From: Sideroxydans sp. | GTDB lineage: Bacteria; Pseudomonadota; Gammaproteobacteria; Burkholderiales; Gallionellaceae | DNA: 34,390 nt | Direction: 5' to 3' | Assembly: GCA_028687425.1 (NCBI GenBank) | Contig: JAQUAD010000029.1 | Location: forward strand, 1 to 34,390 | Shown here: one piece after another, positions 1-9,028 of the stretch | Layout of the letters: each line of letters starts with the position of its first letter | Position numbering within the stretch: the stretch's first letter is position 1 | Made by a program: the position numbers and the translations under genes | The notes under the pieces: generated by a model | Told to the model about the DNA's origin: nothing | Databases searched by the model: none | The model's input: only the letters and a program-made list of their open reading frames with translations

Positions 1-412
1 CGTGGATCGCGTCTTGCTGCTGTGCGGCGGGGGATTGGCTGTGCAGGCGGGCGGTCAAGGCATCCACCTCGTCTCCATACAGTCCTTGCTGCCGGGCAAG
101 TGTCAGGATTTGTCGCGCATCATCAATCTGTCCCGCGAGGAACAGGGCTTCGATGTAATCCAGCCAGTATTGCCCGCGCGCAGGTTCGGCATCCAGCGCG
201 GTTGAAAAGTAAGCGAGTGCCGCGCCGGGTTGTCCCATCCGGACTGCCAATCTTCCCATCTGGTGATTGGCTTCGGGATGGGTGTCGTCGGTTTGCAGGA
301 TACGCAGGTAGCGCTCGCCGGCCTCCTGGAACCTACCGGCTTGCTGGTGATCGATAGCTTCTCGAAGCAACTGCTCCGTTGCGGCGGGCTGGAGTGGATC
401 AATCCGGCTCAT
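1..412 (-). CDS. TPR-repeat protein, N-terminal part (runs off the left edge)
   Basis: The reading frame opens with ATG at 412 (MSRIDPLQPAATEQL) and stays open to the window edge for about 137 codons, so the C-terminus is missing. The visible part is alpha-helical and shows tetratricopeptide-like periodicity: a helix pair around residues 14-45 (AGRFQEAGERYLRILQTDDTHPEA), a second around 47-80 (NHQMGRLAVRMGQPGAALAYFSTALDAEP) and a third beginning near 85. The A, G, Y and P spacing is that of the TPR consensus. TPR arrays mediate protein-protein contacts, and in betaproteobacteria such N-termini often precede a glycosyltransferase-like domain, but nothing here shows what follows. No signal peptide is visible. 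It lies 69 bp downstream of the diguanylate cyclase on the same strand and could be co-transcribed. Family level only; function unknown. Confidence 0.7.
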   Translation of the reverse strand, partial: MSRIDPLQPAATEQLLREAIDHQQAGRFQEAGERYLRILQTDDTHPEANHQMGRLAVRMGQPGAALAYFSTALDAEPARGQYWLDYIEALFLAGQIDDARQILTLARQQGLYGDEVDALTARLHSQSPAAQQQDAIH

Positions 413-481
413 GCATGGACTACCTGCGCTGTGCGCTCAGTGTGCCGGATTGGCTGAAAAGGCCGCATATCTTCCCGTGCA

Positions 482-2125
482 CTATATCTGCGGCGCCATG
501 ACCACGCGATTCTTGCCGGCCTGCTTGGCCTGATACATGGCTTTGTCGGCGCGGCCCAGCAGATCTTCCTGCTCTTCATTTTCCCCCCTCAGCGCCACGC
601 CGGCGCTGAACGTCACCAGGATGCGCTCGTTATTGTGCAGGAAGATCTTCTTGGTCAGGTCGCGCTGCAGGCGCTGCAATGCCTCGACTCCCGCCGCAAG
701 GTCGGTATCGGGCAGCACGATGACGAATTCCTCGCCGCCATAGCGACCGACGGCATCGGTCGGGCGTAATGTGTCCTTGATGACCTGGGTGAGATGGGTC
801 AGGGCGCGGTCGCCAGCTTGATGGCCGAGACTGTCGTTCAGTTTCTTGAAGTTGTCTATGTCGAGCAATGCGACGCAAAGCGATGCGCGGTTGCGGTCGG
901 CGCGTTTCAGTTCGCGATCCAGCGTCTCGTCCAGTCCGCGCCTGTTGAGTGCGCCGGTGAGCTGGTCTTCGCGTACCAGTTCGCTGACCTGCATCAGTTC
1001 CTGTTCCAGTGCTTTGATGCGCGCCTCGGCTTCGTCGGCTTGCTTCTTGGTGTCCGGCAGCTCTTCATGCGAGCGCAATGCACTGGCCTGGATGACGCGG
1101 GTGTCGTGCATCACATCTTCCAGGATGTGGCTCAGCAGGGTCAGGTTGTCGGCTTTGCTGATCTGCTGGCTGTAGCCTGCGATCTTCTGGTGGTATTCGC
1201 CCGTGCTTTCCGTGAGATTGCCCAAACGGTCGATGAATGTGGTCATCAGGCTCTTGAGCGTGGTTTTCGCATCGGTCAGGCTTTGCTTCAGGCTGCTCTG
1301 TTTGATGATGGCATCGCGCAGGTTGCGCTCGGCATCGGCGATGGCATGTTTGTCCATCGGTTGCGCAATGATGGTCTGCAGTGCGGAAACCTGTCCCTGC
1401 ATCCATTCATCATCCGCGACCAGTTCGCTCACGTTCTCGACCAGCAGACGCAGCAGACGCAACAAACCTTCCTGTATCTTTACCTTGTCGCCGCCGCGCA
1501 GCTCCAGCTTGAGCCAGAATTGACGCAATTGCTTGGTCAGGTCGTTGATCTTGGCCGGATCATCGGAGGTGCGTACCACGATGACCAGCCGCTGGATATC
1601 GTCGCTCAGCTCCGGATGCGAAGACAGCGAATTCTCCAGGGACTGCGCGAGCAATTCGCGCAGCTGTTTGAGCAAGTCATTTCCGTCGGATTTTCCGGCC
1701 GGCGAAGCTGCGGTGGTGGTCCGTGCAGGTGCTACGGGTGCAGCTGCCGGTGTGGGGGCTGTGGTCTCGGTCGATGTGGCAGAAGTGAGGTCCGGTGCTG
1801 CAGCGCCGCTACCCCAGGAGCGTATCAAGCCGTTCAGCTTTTCGGACATCACATCCGGTTTGCTGGCGAAGCGGCTGAGTACGACCTCAAGTCCTTCCTT
1901 CTTGCGCGTGAGCGTGACCCCTTTGTGGGTCATCTCAAGTTGGCGCAGCAGGTCGCGGATCAATGCGGACCAGTTCGGGGATGAGGTTGCCGCTGCCGTT
2001 TCCTTCACGCCACCGAGTTCCTGATACACGCTCGTGTAATGCTCGGGCGTAGGCGTCAGGCCGCGTTCGCCCAATATTTTCAGGGTCTCACGGGCAATTT
2101 CGGCAGGTTCGGTGTGTTTGCTCAT
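482..2125 (-). CDS. Cytosolic diguanylate cyclase (GGDEF) with long helical N-terminal region
   Basis: The predicted 547-residue protein synthesises cyclic di-GMP from two GTP. The C-terminal domain carries the active-site signature GGEEF at residues 463-467, preceded at the canonical five-residue distance by RPTD (454-457), the RxxD product-inhibition I-site, so an active, feedback-inhibited enzyme is expected. No EAL domain is present. The first ~380 residues are predicted helical with a low-complexity Ala/Pro/Thr linker near residues 120-145; no transmembrane segment or recognised sensor domain is visible, so it should be cytosolic. I chose ATG 2125 (MSKHTEPAEIARETL) over an in-frame start at 2209, because the added residues do not look like part of the domain. 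It follows the response regulator gene by 94 bp on the same strand, suggesting that the two-component system and c-di-GMP output are linked. The input signal is unknown. Confidence 0.9.
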   Translation of the reverse strand: MSKHTEPAEIARETLKILGERGLTPTPEHYTSVYQELGGVKETAAATSSPNWSALIRDLLRQLEMTHKGVTLTRKKEGLEVVLSRFASKPDVMSEKLNGLIRSWGSGAAAPDLTSATSTETTAPTPAAAPVAPARTTTAASPAGKSDGNDLLKQLRELLAQSLENSLSSHPELSDDIQRLVIVVRTSDDPAKINDLTKQLRQFWLKLELRGGDKVKIQEGLLRLLRLLVENVSELVADDEWMQGQVSALQTIIAQPMDKHAIADAERNLRDAIIKQSSLKQSLTDAKTTLKSLMTTFIDRLGNLTESTGEYHQKIAGYSQQISKADNLTLLSHILEDVMHDTRVIQASALRSHEELPDTKKQADEAEARIKALEQELMQVSELVREDQLTGALNRRGLDETLDRELKRADRNRASLCVALLDIDNFKKLNDSLGHQAGDRALTHLTQVIKDTLRPTDAVGRYGGEEFVIVLPDTDLAAGVEALQRLQRDLTKKIFLHNNERILVTFSAGVALRGENEEQEDLLGRADKAMYQAKQAGKNRVVMAPQI

Positions 2126-2219
2126 TTGAATGGTTACTTGTGATGCCTGATTGATGATTCTTATTATCGGCCACCTGCCGTGGGGCAATTCGCCGAATAG
2201 CGCCTGCAATTGACTGCGA

Positions 2220-2852
2220 TTATTCGATCAGGTGGTTGCTGATCGCGTAATGGATCGCTTCGGCATTAGTCTTCAGCTTCATTTTTTCCAGCAGACGCAT
2301 GCGGTAGACACTGATGGTCTTGGGGCTGAGCGACATGATCTCGGCCATCTCGCTCAGTTTCTTGCCTTGCGCCATCAGACACAGGGTCTGGTACTCGCGG
2401 TTGGAAAGCGTCTGGTGCGCCAATTCGGAATAGCCCTGTGACAGGCCTTCTGCCAGTTGTTCGGCCATCTCGCTGCTGATGTATTTCTTGCCGCTGGCGA
2501 CCTTGCGGATCGCTGTCACCAGCTGTGCCGGCGCACTTTGCTTGTTGAGGTAGCCGGCCGCTCCGGTTTTCATCGAGCGCACGGCATACTGTTCTTCCGG
2601 GTGCATGCTCAGCATCAGCACCGGCAGGTTGCCGCGCAGATCCTTGATCTGCTTGAGCACGTCGATGCCGTGCTTGTCCGGCATGCTGATATCGAGCAGC
2701 ACGACGTCGTATTCGTTGTCGCGGATCATGTTGACCGCTTCCATGCCGGTGTTGGCTTCACCGGTGACGCGCAGATCGTCCGTGTCGTCCAGCAGTTGTT
2801 TGAGACCTCTGCGGATAAGTTCGTGGTCGTCGGCGATGAGTACTTTGATCAT
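2220..2852 (-). CDS. NarL/FixJ-family response regulator (REC-LuxR HTH)
   Basis: A 210-residue two-domain regulator. The receiver domain (about 1-120) has the acidic pair D8/D9 in VLIADDHE, the phospho-acceptor D54 in VVLLDISMPD, and a conserved Lys in GYLNK. The C-terminal LuxR-type helix-turn-helix begins near LSNREYQTLCLMAQGK and includes SLSPKTISVYRMRLLEKM, the recognition-helix region. ATG 2852 (MIKVLIADDHEL) gives the standard family start. An upstream in-frame ATG at 2879 would add nine residues and overlap the kinase gene. The closest named relatives by architecture are UvrY/GacA-like and NarL-like proteins, but the target genes cannot be read from here. The kinase gene ends only 10 bp upstream (stop at 2863-2865), so the two form a cognate pair in one transcript. 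Confidence 0.93.
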   Translation of the reverse strand: MIKVLIADDHELIRRGLKQLLDDTDDLRVTGEANTGMEAVNMIRDNEYDVVLLDISMPDKHGIDVLKQIKDLRGNLPVLMLSMHPEEQYAVRSMKTGAAGYLNKQSAPAQLVTAIRKVASGKKYISSEMAEQLAEGLSQGYSELAHQTLSNREYQTLCLMAQGKKLSEMAEIMSLSPKTISVYRMRLLEKMKLKTNAEAIHYAISNHLIE

Positions 2853-2862
2853 GGCCTGTATC

Positions 2863-4371
2863 TTATTCGAATAATGCACCTTGTGAATCGGGTGCTGTAT
2901 TTTGCTCCGGCTGGTGCGGTATGCGGATGTTGAGGCGGGTGCCTTGTCCGGGAGCGCTTTCCAGCTTCACTTCCCTGCCGAACTGGGCGACACGCTCGAA
3001 GATGCCGCGCAAACCGAAGGAGCGGGGTTTCGCGCGATCCGCGTCGTGTATGCCGCGTCCGTCGTCGCGCACCGTCATGCTGACACAGGTGTCGAGATTG
3101 CAGATGGCGATGGTCACGGTCTTGGCCTGGGCGTGTTTGGTGATGTTGTTCAGCGCTTCCTGGAAGATGCGGAACAGCGTGATCGCCACGTGCGGCGAGA
3201 CGCTGACCGATTCGTCCATCACTTCCTGCACGCAGGCGATGCCGGTGCGCTGCGAGAACTCCTTGGCCTCGGACTCGATGGCAGCCACGATGCCGAATGT
3301 ATCCAGTGCGCTGGGGCGCAGGCTGCGTGCGATGTTACTGGCGGAGCGGGTGCATTTCTGTACCAGATCTTCGATGCCACGGGCTTTTTCTTCCAGCAGT
3401 GGCTGGTCTTTCAGGCGCGACACCAGCCAGGCGATATCCAGCCGGGTAGCGGTGAGCAGGCTGCCCAGTTCGTCGTGCACCTCGCGCGCGATGGCGATGC
3501 GCTCCTGTTCGCGCGCTTCTTCAATATGGGTGGAGAATTCGCGCAGTTGCTGCTTGGATTGCCGCAGGGCCGCATCCGCCTGCTTGCTCTGCGTGATGTT
3601 CAGCATGATGCCTTCCCACTGTACGGCCTCGTCGACGCGGCGCGGGCTGCAGCGCAGGTTGATCCACTTGATCTCACCCTTGGGGCGGGTGCGCATGCGT
3701 CCTTCCCAGTTCCAGAAGGTGAGCTTCTTCGCGGAGGTCAGCATGCTTTTGAGATACGAGCCGGCGTCTTCCGGATGGATCATTTCCGCGAACAGGCTGG
3801 CATCGCCGATCAGTTCCTGATGTTCGATGCCGAGCAGGGGAAAGCAGCCCTCGCTGACATAAGGGAAGCTCACTTCGCCCTTGTCCTTGAGCACGATCTG
3901 ATAGGCCATGCCCGGCAGGTCGGTGATGAAGGCGTGCATGCGCATCTGGTTCTCCTGCAAGGCGGCCTGCGCTTCGCGATACTCGCGCCGCACACGGGCT
4001 TCCCGCAGATTGTGCTCGATGGAAGGAACCAGGCGATTGAGGCTGCCTTTGAGGATGTAGTCGTCCACTCCTTCCTGCATGGTGTGGATGATGGTCTCTT
4101 CCTTCAGCTCGCGAGCGAGCAGCAGGAAAGGGATGTCCAGCTCGAGTTGCTGCAACAGCCTGTAGGCCTGTAGGCCGCCGAAACAATCGGGATCGTCACT
4201 GCACAGGATGACATCGAAGGTCTGGGACAGCAGTGCTTGTAGCATGTCCTGCTCATCCTGCACGCATTGATGCGTCAGCGCATAGCCGGCGTCGGCCAGC
4301 TTGGCGAGGATGTTGTTCGAGTCTTGCGCAGAGGACTCCACCAGCAGTACGCGAAGTTTTTTGGCAGTCAT
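2863..4371 (-). CDS. REC-PAS-HisKA_3 sensor histidine kinase (NarX/DegS-type)
   Basis: A 502-residue protein, apparently cytosolic, with no transmembrane segment. Domains in order: an N-terminal receiver-like domain (about 5-120), a PAS domain with PAC region (about 145-265), a short coiled coil, a HisKA_3 dimerisation/phospho-acceptor domain with H299 in AREVHDELGS, and a C-terminal HATPase_c domain with the G-boxes DDGRGI and GLRGIFERV. This is the usual partner of NarL-type regulators, and the regulator gene follows after 10 bp. The receiver is atypical: the acidic pair is E12-S13 rather than ED/DD, and the segment around D59/D60 (ILCSDDPDCFGG) is one residue shorter than the usual SDYxLPxFxG pattern; K108 is kept. 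ATG 4371 (MTAKKLRVLLVE) is chosen over 4470, which would run across the divergent hisC promoter region. The signal sensed is unknown. Confidence 0.92.
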   Translation of the reverse strand: MTAKKLRVLLVESSAQDSNNILAKLADAGYALTHQCVQDEQDMLQALLSQTFDVILCSDDPDCFGGLQAYRLLQQLELDIPFLLLARELKEETIIHTMQEGVDDYILKGSLNRLVPSIEHNLREARVRREYREAQAALQENQMRMHAFITDLPGMAYQIVLKDKGEVSFPYVSEGCFPLLGIEHQELIGDASLFAEMIHPEDAGSYLKSMLTSAKKLTFWNWEGRMRTRPKGEIKWINLRCSPRRVDEAVQWEGIMLNITQSKQADAALRQSKQQLREFSTHIEEAREQERIAIAREVHDELGSLLTATRLDIAWLVSRLKDQPLLEEKARGIEDLVQKCTRSASNIARSLRPSALDTFGIVAAIESEAKEFSQRTGIACVQEVMDESVSVSPHVAITLFRIFQEALNNITKHAQAKTVTIAICNLDTCVSMTVRDDGRGIHDADRAKPRSFGLRGIFERVAQFGREVKLESAPGQGTRLNIRIPHQPEQNTAPDSQGALFE

Positions 4372-4396
4372 TGGGTGACCCTGATGCGATGAGCCG

Positions 4397-4402
4397 ATTA
4401 TA
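4397..4402 (-). promoter_or_regulatory. Probable -10 box of the sensor kinase operon
   Basis: On the minus strand the sequence reads TTATAATC, a perfect TATAAT hexamer. It would give a start site near 4390 and a leader of about 20 nt to the kinase ATG at 4371. No good TTGACA-like -35 lies 16-18 bp upstream (the best is GGTGAT), so only the -10 is supported. Confidence 0.4.
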
Positions 4403-4434
4403 AGCGGCGTTCGCGCCAAATCACCAGAGTAAGG

Positions 4435-4440
4435 TAGAAT
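4435..4440 (+). promoter_or_regulatory. Possible -10 box of the hisC operon
   Basis: TAGAAT (5 of 6 matches to TATAAT) lies 28 bp ahead of the hisC ATG, in the 97-bp divergent gap shared with the sensor kinase gene. A convincing -35 hexamer is missing. No his leader peptide or attenuator is seen. Confidence 0.3.
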
Positions 4441-4468
4441 GCGGGCCGTTATCCAGAGCCGTATCACC

Positions 4469-5551
4469 ATGTCTGCCGTGACCCCGAATCAACTGATCCG
4501 TAAAGAGATACAGGCGCTGCACGCCTACCACGTTCCCCCTGCCGCCGGCATGGTCAAGCTGGATGCGATGGAAAATCCGTATCCGTTGCCCGCAGCATTG
4601 CGCGATGAACTTGCGCGGCGCGTGGCGGATGCAGCGATCAATCGTTATCCCGATGCTGCCGCACAGCAACTCAAGGCAGATATCCATCGCGTCACGCAAT
4701 TGCCTGAAGGCATGGATGTGCTGCTGGGCAATGGTTCGGATGAGATCATTCAATTGCTGGCGATGGCCGTAGCCAAACCGGATGCCGTGTTGCTGAGCGT
4801 CGAGCCTTCGTTCGTCATGTACAAGATGATCGCTACCTTTGTGGGCATGCGCTATGTGGGCGTGCCGCTGGCAGGGGATTTTTCGCTCGACCTTGACGCG
4901 ACGCTGGCCGCCATTGAGCGCGAGCGCCCCGCGCTGGTGTTTCTCGCCTATCCCAACAATCCCACCGGCAATCTGTTCGATGCCGATGCGGTGCGACGCA
5001 TCATCGAGGCGACACTCGGGCTGGTCGTGGTGGACGAGGCGTACTATGCCTTTGCCAGCGACAGCTTCATCCCGCAATTGGGCAAGTACGACAACCTGCT
5101 GGTGATGCGTACCTACTCCAAGCTCGGCATGGCGGGGCTGCGTCTTGGCTTCATCGCGGGCGCCAAGGCGTGGCTGGAACAATTGGACAAGCTGCGCTTG
5201 CCGTATAATGTCGGCGTCCTGCCGCAGTTGGTGGCAAGTACATTGCTGGCGCATCACGATGTGCTGCTGGCACAGGCGGAAAGCATCCGGTCGGAACGCA
5301 CGAAGATGATGGCGGCTCTGGATGCGATAGCGGGTGTGCAGACATACCCCAGCGAGGCGAACTTCATCCTGTTCCGCGTGGCCAATGCCACGCAGGTGTT
5401 CGAAGGGCTGAAGCAGCGCGGGGTGCTGATAAAAAACCTGAACGGCGGGCACCCGGCACTGGTCGATTGTCTGCGCGTCACCGTGGGCACGCCCGAAGAA
5501 AATAACAAGTTTTACGTCGTACTGCAGGATTCCATTAACCAACTCGCATAA
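4469..5551 (+). CDS. hisC: Histidinol-phosphate aminotransferase HisC
   Basis: A 360-residue fold-type I PLP enzyme that converts imidazole-acetol phosphate plus glutamate to L-histidinol phosphate in histidine synthesis. Visible hallmarks are the N-terminal [11 protein letters not shown] substrate-binding segment, [20 protein letters not shown] (Asp and Tyr contacting PLP) and the PLP-lysine motif [15 protein letters not shown]. Length fits the family. ATG 4469 ([14 protein letters not shown]) is chosen over 4439, which would consume the divergent promoter region. It is the first gene of the his run here, with hisB starting 8 bp after its stop. Neither hisG nor hisD precedes it: the neighbour is a divergent sensor kinase, so these genes must lie elsewhere. 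Confidence 0.97.
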   Translation: MSAVTPNQLIRKEIQALHAYHVPPAAGMVKLDAMENPYPLPAALRDELARRVADAAINRYPDAAAQQLKADIHRVTQLPEGMDVLLGNGSDEIIQLLAMAVAKPDAVLLSVEPSFVMYKMIATFVGMRYVGVPLAGDFSLDLDATLAAIERERPALVFLAYPNNPTGNLFDADAVRRIIEATLGLVVVDEAYYAFASDSFIPQLGKYDNLLVMRTYSKLGMAGLRLGFIAGAKAWLEQLDKLRLPYNVGVLPQLVASTLLAHHDVLLAQAESIRSERTKMMAALDAIAGVQTYPSEANFILFRVANATQVFEGLKQRGVLIKNLNGGHPALVDCLRVTVGTPEENNKFYVVLQDSINQLA

Positions 5552-5559
5552 GGCAAATC

Positions 5560-6147
5560 ATGCGTAGCGCACAAGTTACTCGCAACACCCTCGAGACTCA
5601 GATCACGGTCGAGCTGAATCTCGACGGCACCGGCAAGGTCAAGCTGAATACAGGGCTGCCGTTCCTCGAACACATGCTGGACCAGATCGCACGTCACGGT
5701 CTGCTGGATCTGGACATCCTGGCCAAGGGCGATCTGCACATCGATGCGCACCACACGGTGGAAGATATCGGTATCACCCTGGGGCAAGCCTTTACGCAGG
5801 CCATCGGCGACAAGAAAGGGCTGCGCCGCTACGGACATGCCTATGTGCCGCTGGATGAAGCCTTGTCGCGTGTGGTGTTGGACATCTCGGGGCGTCCCGG
5901 GCTGGTGTTCAATGCCGACTTCGTGCGCGCCAACGTCGGCGAGTTCGAGGTCGATCTGATCCGTGAATTCTTCCAGGGCTTCGTCAATCACGCACTGGTG
6001 ACATTACACATCGACAATCTGGCAGGTGAGAACGCTCACCACCAGGCCGAGACCATCTTCAAGGCCTTCGGTCGTGCCTTGCGCGTGGCGCTGGAGCAAG
6101 ATCCGCGCATGGCCGGCGTGATGCCATCCACCAAAGGCACCTTATAA
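5560..6147 (+). CDS. hisB: Imidazoleglycerol-phosphate dehydratase HisB (monofunctional)
   Basis: A 195-residue enzyme that dehydrates imidazoleglycerol phosphate to imidazole-acetol phosphate. The Mn-binding His clusters are visible: HHTVEDIGI near residue 65 and [17 protein letters not shown] near residue 150, plus [14 protein letters not shown] close to the N-terminus. It has only the dehydratase domain, unlike the bifunctional enterobacterial HisB, so histidinol-phosphatase must be encoded separately and is not in this window. It sits 8 bp after hisC and 5 bp before hisH, in one operon. Confidence 0.97.
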   Translation: MRSAQVTRNTLETQITVELNLDGTGKVKLNTGLPFLEHMLDQIARHGLLDLDILAKGDLHIDAHHTVEDIGITLGQAFTQAIGDKKGLRRYGHAYVPLDEALSRVVLDISGRPGLVFNADFVRANVGEFEVDLIREFFQGFVNHALVTLHIDNLAGENAHHQAETIFKAFGRALRVALEQDPRMAGVMPSTKGTL

Positions 6148-6152
6148 GCGCC

Positions 6153-6791
6153 ATGGTCGATATCGCTATCGTGGATTACGGCATGGGCAACCTGCGCTCG
6201 GTCTATCAGGCCGTGCGCAAGGTCGCGCCGGATGCGAATGTCGTCGTATCGGGTGAGGCGGATGTGATCAAGACTGCCGGGCGCGTCGTGTTCCCCGGGC
6301 AAGGGGCTGCGCCTGACTGTATGCGCGAGATCCGTGAGCGTGGTCTGGATCAGACCATCGTCGAGGCGGCTGCGGGCGGTAAACCTTTCCTCGGTATCTG
6401 CATGGGCTTGCAAGTGTTGTTCGAACACAGCGCCGAGGGCGATACCCCTTGTCTGGGCATCCTCAAGGGCGAGGTCGTGCGCTTCGCGCATGGTCTCAAG
6501 GATGCGCAGGGCAACAAGCTCAAGGTGCCGCACATGGGCTGGAACGGCGTGCACCACGCCGACCACCCGCTGTGGGAAGGTATCGCGCAGGACGCGCGCT
6601 TTTACTATGTACACAGTTATTACGTACAACCGCACGACCAAGGCATTGTGCAGGGCAGCAGCGACTATCCGCAGCCCTTTGTCTGCGCGGTGTCGCGTGG
6701 TAATTTGTTCGCCGTGCAGTTCCACCCGGAGAAGAGTGCGGCTGCCGGATTGAAACTGCTGGAAAATTTCGTCAACTGGAATCCCGTTTAA
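6153..6791 (+). CDS. hisH: Imidazole glycerol phosphate synthase, glutaminase subunit HisH
   Basis: A 212-residue class I glutamine amidotransferase that supplies ammonia to HisF. The catalytic triad is evident: the nucleophile Cys in [11 protein letters not shown] (residues ~80-90) and the His/Glu pair in [11 protein letters not shown] near residue 190. The N-terminal [10 protein letters not shown] and the PGQGA oxyanion-strand region are typical of HisH. It pairs with HisF, encoded one gene further down. Its ATG lies 5 bp after the hisB stop and hisA begins 17 bp after its own stop. Confidence 0.97.
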   Translation: MVDIAIVDYGMGNLRSVYQAVRKVAPDANVVVSGEADVIKTAGRVVFPGQGAAPDCMREIRERGLDQTIVEAAAGGKPFLGICMGLQVLFEHSAEGDTPCLGILKGEVVRFAHGLKDAQGNKLKVPHMGWNGVHHADHPLWEGIAQDARFYYVHSYYVQPHDQGIVQGSSDYPQPFVCAVSRGNLFAVQFHPEKSAAAGLKLLENFVNWNPV

Positions 6792-6808
6792 CCACGATAG
6801 TAAATACC

Positions 6809-7567
6809 ATGGATATTTCAACGCTGATCATTCCCGCGATCGACCTGAAGGACGGTCAATGTGTACGCCTGCGCCAAGGCGAGATGGAGGGCGCGACCGT
6901 GTTCTCTGATGACCCGACTGCAATGGCCAAACACTGGCTGGAGCAGGGCGCGCGTCGCTTGCACCTGGTCGACCTGAACGGCGCCTTTGCCGGCAAACCC
7001 AAGAACGAAGCGGCCGTGCGCAGCATCGTCGAGGCAGTGGGCAGCGATATTCCTGTGCAGCTGGGCGGCGGTATCCGCGATCTGGAAACCATCGAGCGTT
7101 ATCTCGATCTGGGCATCTCCTATGTGATCATCGGTACGGCCGCGGTTAAGGTGCCGGGCTTCCTGCACGAGGCTTGCGATGCATTCCCCGGCCACATCAT
7201 GGTCGGCTTGGATGCCAAAGGCGGAAAAGTGGCAGTGGACGGCTGGTCCAAACTGACCGGTCACGACGTGGCTGATCTGGCGCAGCGTTTCGAAGGTTAT
7301 GGTGTGGAAGCCATCATCTATACCGACATCGGCCGCGACGGCATGATGACCGGCGTGAACATCGAAGCAACTGTGGAGCTGGCGCGCCCATTGAGCGTGC
7401 CGGTCATCGCCAGCGGCGGCATCACCAATCTGGATGACGTGCGCAACCTGTGTGCCGTGCGTGGCGAGGGCATCACCGGTGCCATCACCGGCCGCGCCAT
7501 CTACGAAGGTTCGCTGGATTTCAAGGCCGCGCAAGCGCTGGCGGACGAACTCGCGCCCAAGATCTGA
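6809..7567 (+). CDS. hisA: ProFAR isomerase HisA
   Basis: A 252-residue (beta/alpha)8 barrel that carries out the Amadori isomerisation of ProFAR to PRFAR. The general-base Asp is in [10 protein letters not shown] (D12) and the second catalytic Asp is in [11 protein letters not shown]. Phosphate-binding loops GGGIRD and ASGGIT are present and show the two-fold half-barrel repeat shared with HisF. The stop codon overlaps the hisF start by one base (TGATG), consistent with translational coupling. Confidence 0.97.
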   Translation: MDISTLIIPAIDLKDGQCVRLRQGEMEGATVFSDDPTAMAKHWLEQGARRLHLVDLNGAFAGKPKNEAAVRSIVEAVGSDIPVQLGGGIRDLETIERYLDLGISYVIIGTAAVKVPGFLHEACDAFPGHIMVGLDAKGGKVAVDGWSKLTGHDVADLAQRFEGYGVEAIIYTDIGRDGMMTGVNIEATVELARPLSVPVIASGGITNLDDVRNLCAVRGEGITGAITGRAIYEGSLDFKAAQALADELAPKI

Positions 7568-8325
7568 TGCTCGCCAAACGCATCATCCCCTGCATGGACG
7601 TGACCGCCGGTCGCGTGGTCAAGGGCGTCAGCTTCGTCGAGTTGCGCGATGCTGGCGATCCCGTCGAGATAGCACGCCGCTACGATGAACAGGGCGCGGA
7701 TGAACTCACCTTCCTTGACATCACTGCCAGTTCCGACGACCGCGACATCATCTTCCACATCATCGAAAAGGTGGCCGAGCAGGTGTTCATTCCGCTGACC
7801 GTGGGTGGCGGCGTGCGCCAGGTCGAGGATGTGCGCAACCTGCTCAATGCGGGAGCGGACAAGGTCAGTATCAACACGTCTGCGGTGGTTAACCCGCAGC
7901 TGGTGGCGGACGCGGCAGGACGTTATGGTTCGCAATGTATCGTAGTGGCTATCGATGCCAAGCAGGTCGCGCCGAACAAGTGGGAAGTGTTCACCCACGG
8001 CGGTCGCAAGGCGACCGGGCTGGATGCTGTGGAGTGGGCGCTGAAGATGCAGACACTGGGCGCGGGCGAGATCCTGCTGACCAGCATGGATCAGGATGGG
8101 CAGAAAAAAGGTTTCGATCTGGCGCTGACGCGCGCCGTGACCGATGCTCTGGAGATCCCGGTGATCGCCAGCGGTGGCGTAGGCAACCTGCAGCACTTGG
8201 CCGACGGCGTGACTAAGGGCGGCGCCGATGCCGTGCTGGCAGCTAGCATCTTCCACTTCGGCGAATACACGGTGCAGCAGGCCAAGCAGCATATGGCGCA
8301 GCAGGGAATAGAGGTACGGCTATGA
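7567..8325 (+). CDS. hisF: Imidazole glycerol phosphate synthase, cyclase subunit HisF
   Basis: A 252-residue (beta/alpha)8 barrel that uses ammonia from HisH to close the imidazole ring, yielding IGP and AICAR. The N-terminus [20 protein letters not shown] has the catalytic Asp at residue 11. The second catalytic Asp is in VVAIDAKQ. Phosphate loops TVGGGVR and ASGGVGN are intact. A longer in-frame start at 7450 lies inside hisA and is rejected: the ATG at 7567 gives the exact family N-terminus. It shares one base with the hisA stop, and its last four bases (ATGA) contain the hisI start. Confidence 0.97.
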   Translation: MLAKRIIPCMDVTAGRVVKGVSFVELRDAGDPVEIARRYDEQGADELTFLDITASSDDRDIIFHIIEKVAEQVFIPLTVGGGVRQVEDVRNLLNAGADKVSINTSAVVNPQLVADAAGRYGSQCIVVAIDAKQVAPNKWEVFTHGGRKATGLDAVEWALKMQTLGAGEILLTSMDQDGQKKGFDLALTRAVTDALEIPVIASGGVGNLQHLADGVTKGGADAVLAASIFHFGEYTVQQAKQHMAQQGIEVRL

Positions 8326-8711
8326 CTGAAGCATGGCTGAACAAGGTGAACTGGTCGGACGACGGTCTGGTCCCAGCCATCGCGCAAGATGCCGTAAGTG
8401 GGCGCGTGCTGATGGTGGCATGGATGGACAGGGATGCGCTCAAACGCACAGTTGAAGTCGGCGAGGCTGTCTACTGGTCGCGTTCACGCAAGAAACTGTG
8501 GCACAAGGGTGAGGAATCTGGCCATGTGCAGAAGGTGAAAGAGATACGCCTCGACTGCGACAGCGATGTGATCCTGCTGCAGATCGAGCAGGCGGGGGGT
8601 ATTGCCTGTCATACTGGTCGCGAGAGTTGCTTTTACAGCAAGCTGGAGAATGGTGTCTGGATAGAGACCGACGAAGTGCTGAAGAACCCGGACGAGATAT
8701 ATAAAAAATGA
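8322..8711 (+). CDS. hisI: Phosphoribosyl-AMP cyclohydrolase HisI
   Basis: A 129-residue metal-dependent enzyme that opens the adenine ring of PR-AMP to give ProFAR. The metal-binding motif [14 protein letters not shown] and the zinc cysteines in [11 protein letters not shown] are visible, together with [25 protein letters not shown]. It is a stand-alone cyclohydrolase: the pyrophosphohydrolase activity is on the next gene rather than fused as in enterobacteria. The ATGA overlaps at both ends (8322-8325 with hisF, 8708-8711 with hisE) indicate coupled translation. Confidence 0.97.
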   Translation: MTEAWLNKVNWSDDGLVPAIAQDAVSGRVLMVAWMDRDALKRTVEVGEAVYWSRSRKKLWHKGEESGHVQKVKEIRLDCDSDVILLQIEQAGGIACHTGRESCFYSKLENGVWIETDEVLKNPDEIYKK

Positions 8712-9028
8712 ACGACATCCTGCAACGATTGACCGAGACGCTGGAGTCGCGCAAAGGCGCGGTAGCCGACTCGTCTTATGTCGCCAAGCTGTACAGCAAG
8801 GGTGACGATGCCATCCTGAAGAAGGTGATCGAGGAGGCGGGTGAAGTATTGCTGGCTGCCAAGGATGGTGACAAGCAGCACCTGACTTATGAAGTGGCCG
8901 ATCTGTGGTTTCATAGCATGGTGCTGCTGGCGCACAAAGGTTTGAGCGCGAATGATGTGTTGAACGAACTGGCACGCCGCGAGGGCGTATCCGGTATCAC
9001 CGAGAAGGAGAGTCGTGGTGAGCGATAA
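8708..9028 (+). CDS. hisE: Phosphoribosyl-ATP pyrophosphatase HisE
   Basis: A 106-residue all-alpha MazG-like enzyme that hydrolyses PR-ATP to PR-AMP and PPi, the second step of the pathway. The acidic helix pair is visible: [18 protein letters not shown] and [15 protein letters not shown], giving the E-x-x-E and D metal ligands. It overlaps hisI by 4 nt and its 3' end overlaps the start of hinT by 11 nt. It is the last his gene in the run. Confidence 0.96.
   Translation: MNDILQRLTETLESRKGAVADSSYVAKLYSKGDDAILKKVIEEAGEVLLAAKDGDKQHLTYEVADLWFHSMVLLAHKGLSANDVLNELARREGVSGITEKESRGER

Noticed and set aside
794-1984. 396-codon plus-strand open frame
   Set aside because: It lies wholly antisense to the diguanylate cyclase gene, which has clear GGEEF and I-site motifs; the peptide shows no domain and is Cys/Gly-rich at random.
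2902-4173. 423-codon plus-strand open frame
   Set aside because: It is antisense to the sensor kinase; no recognisable domain. Long antisense frames are expected from GC-rich codon use.
4421-5542. 373-codon minus-strand open frame
   Set aside because: It is the complement of hisC; the plus-strand frame has all HisC motifs.
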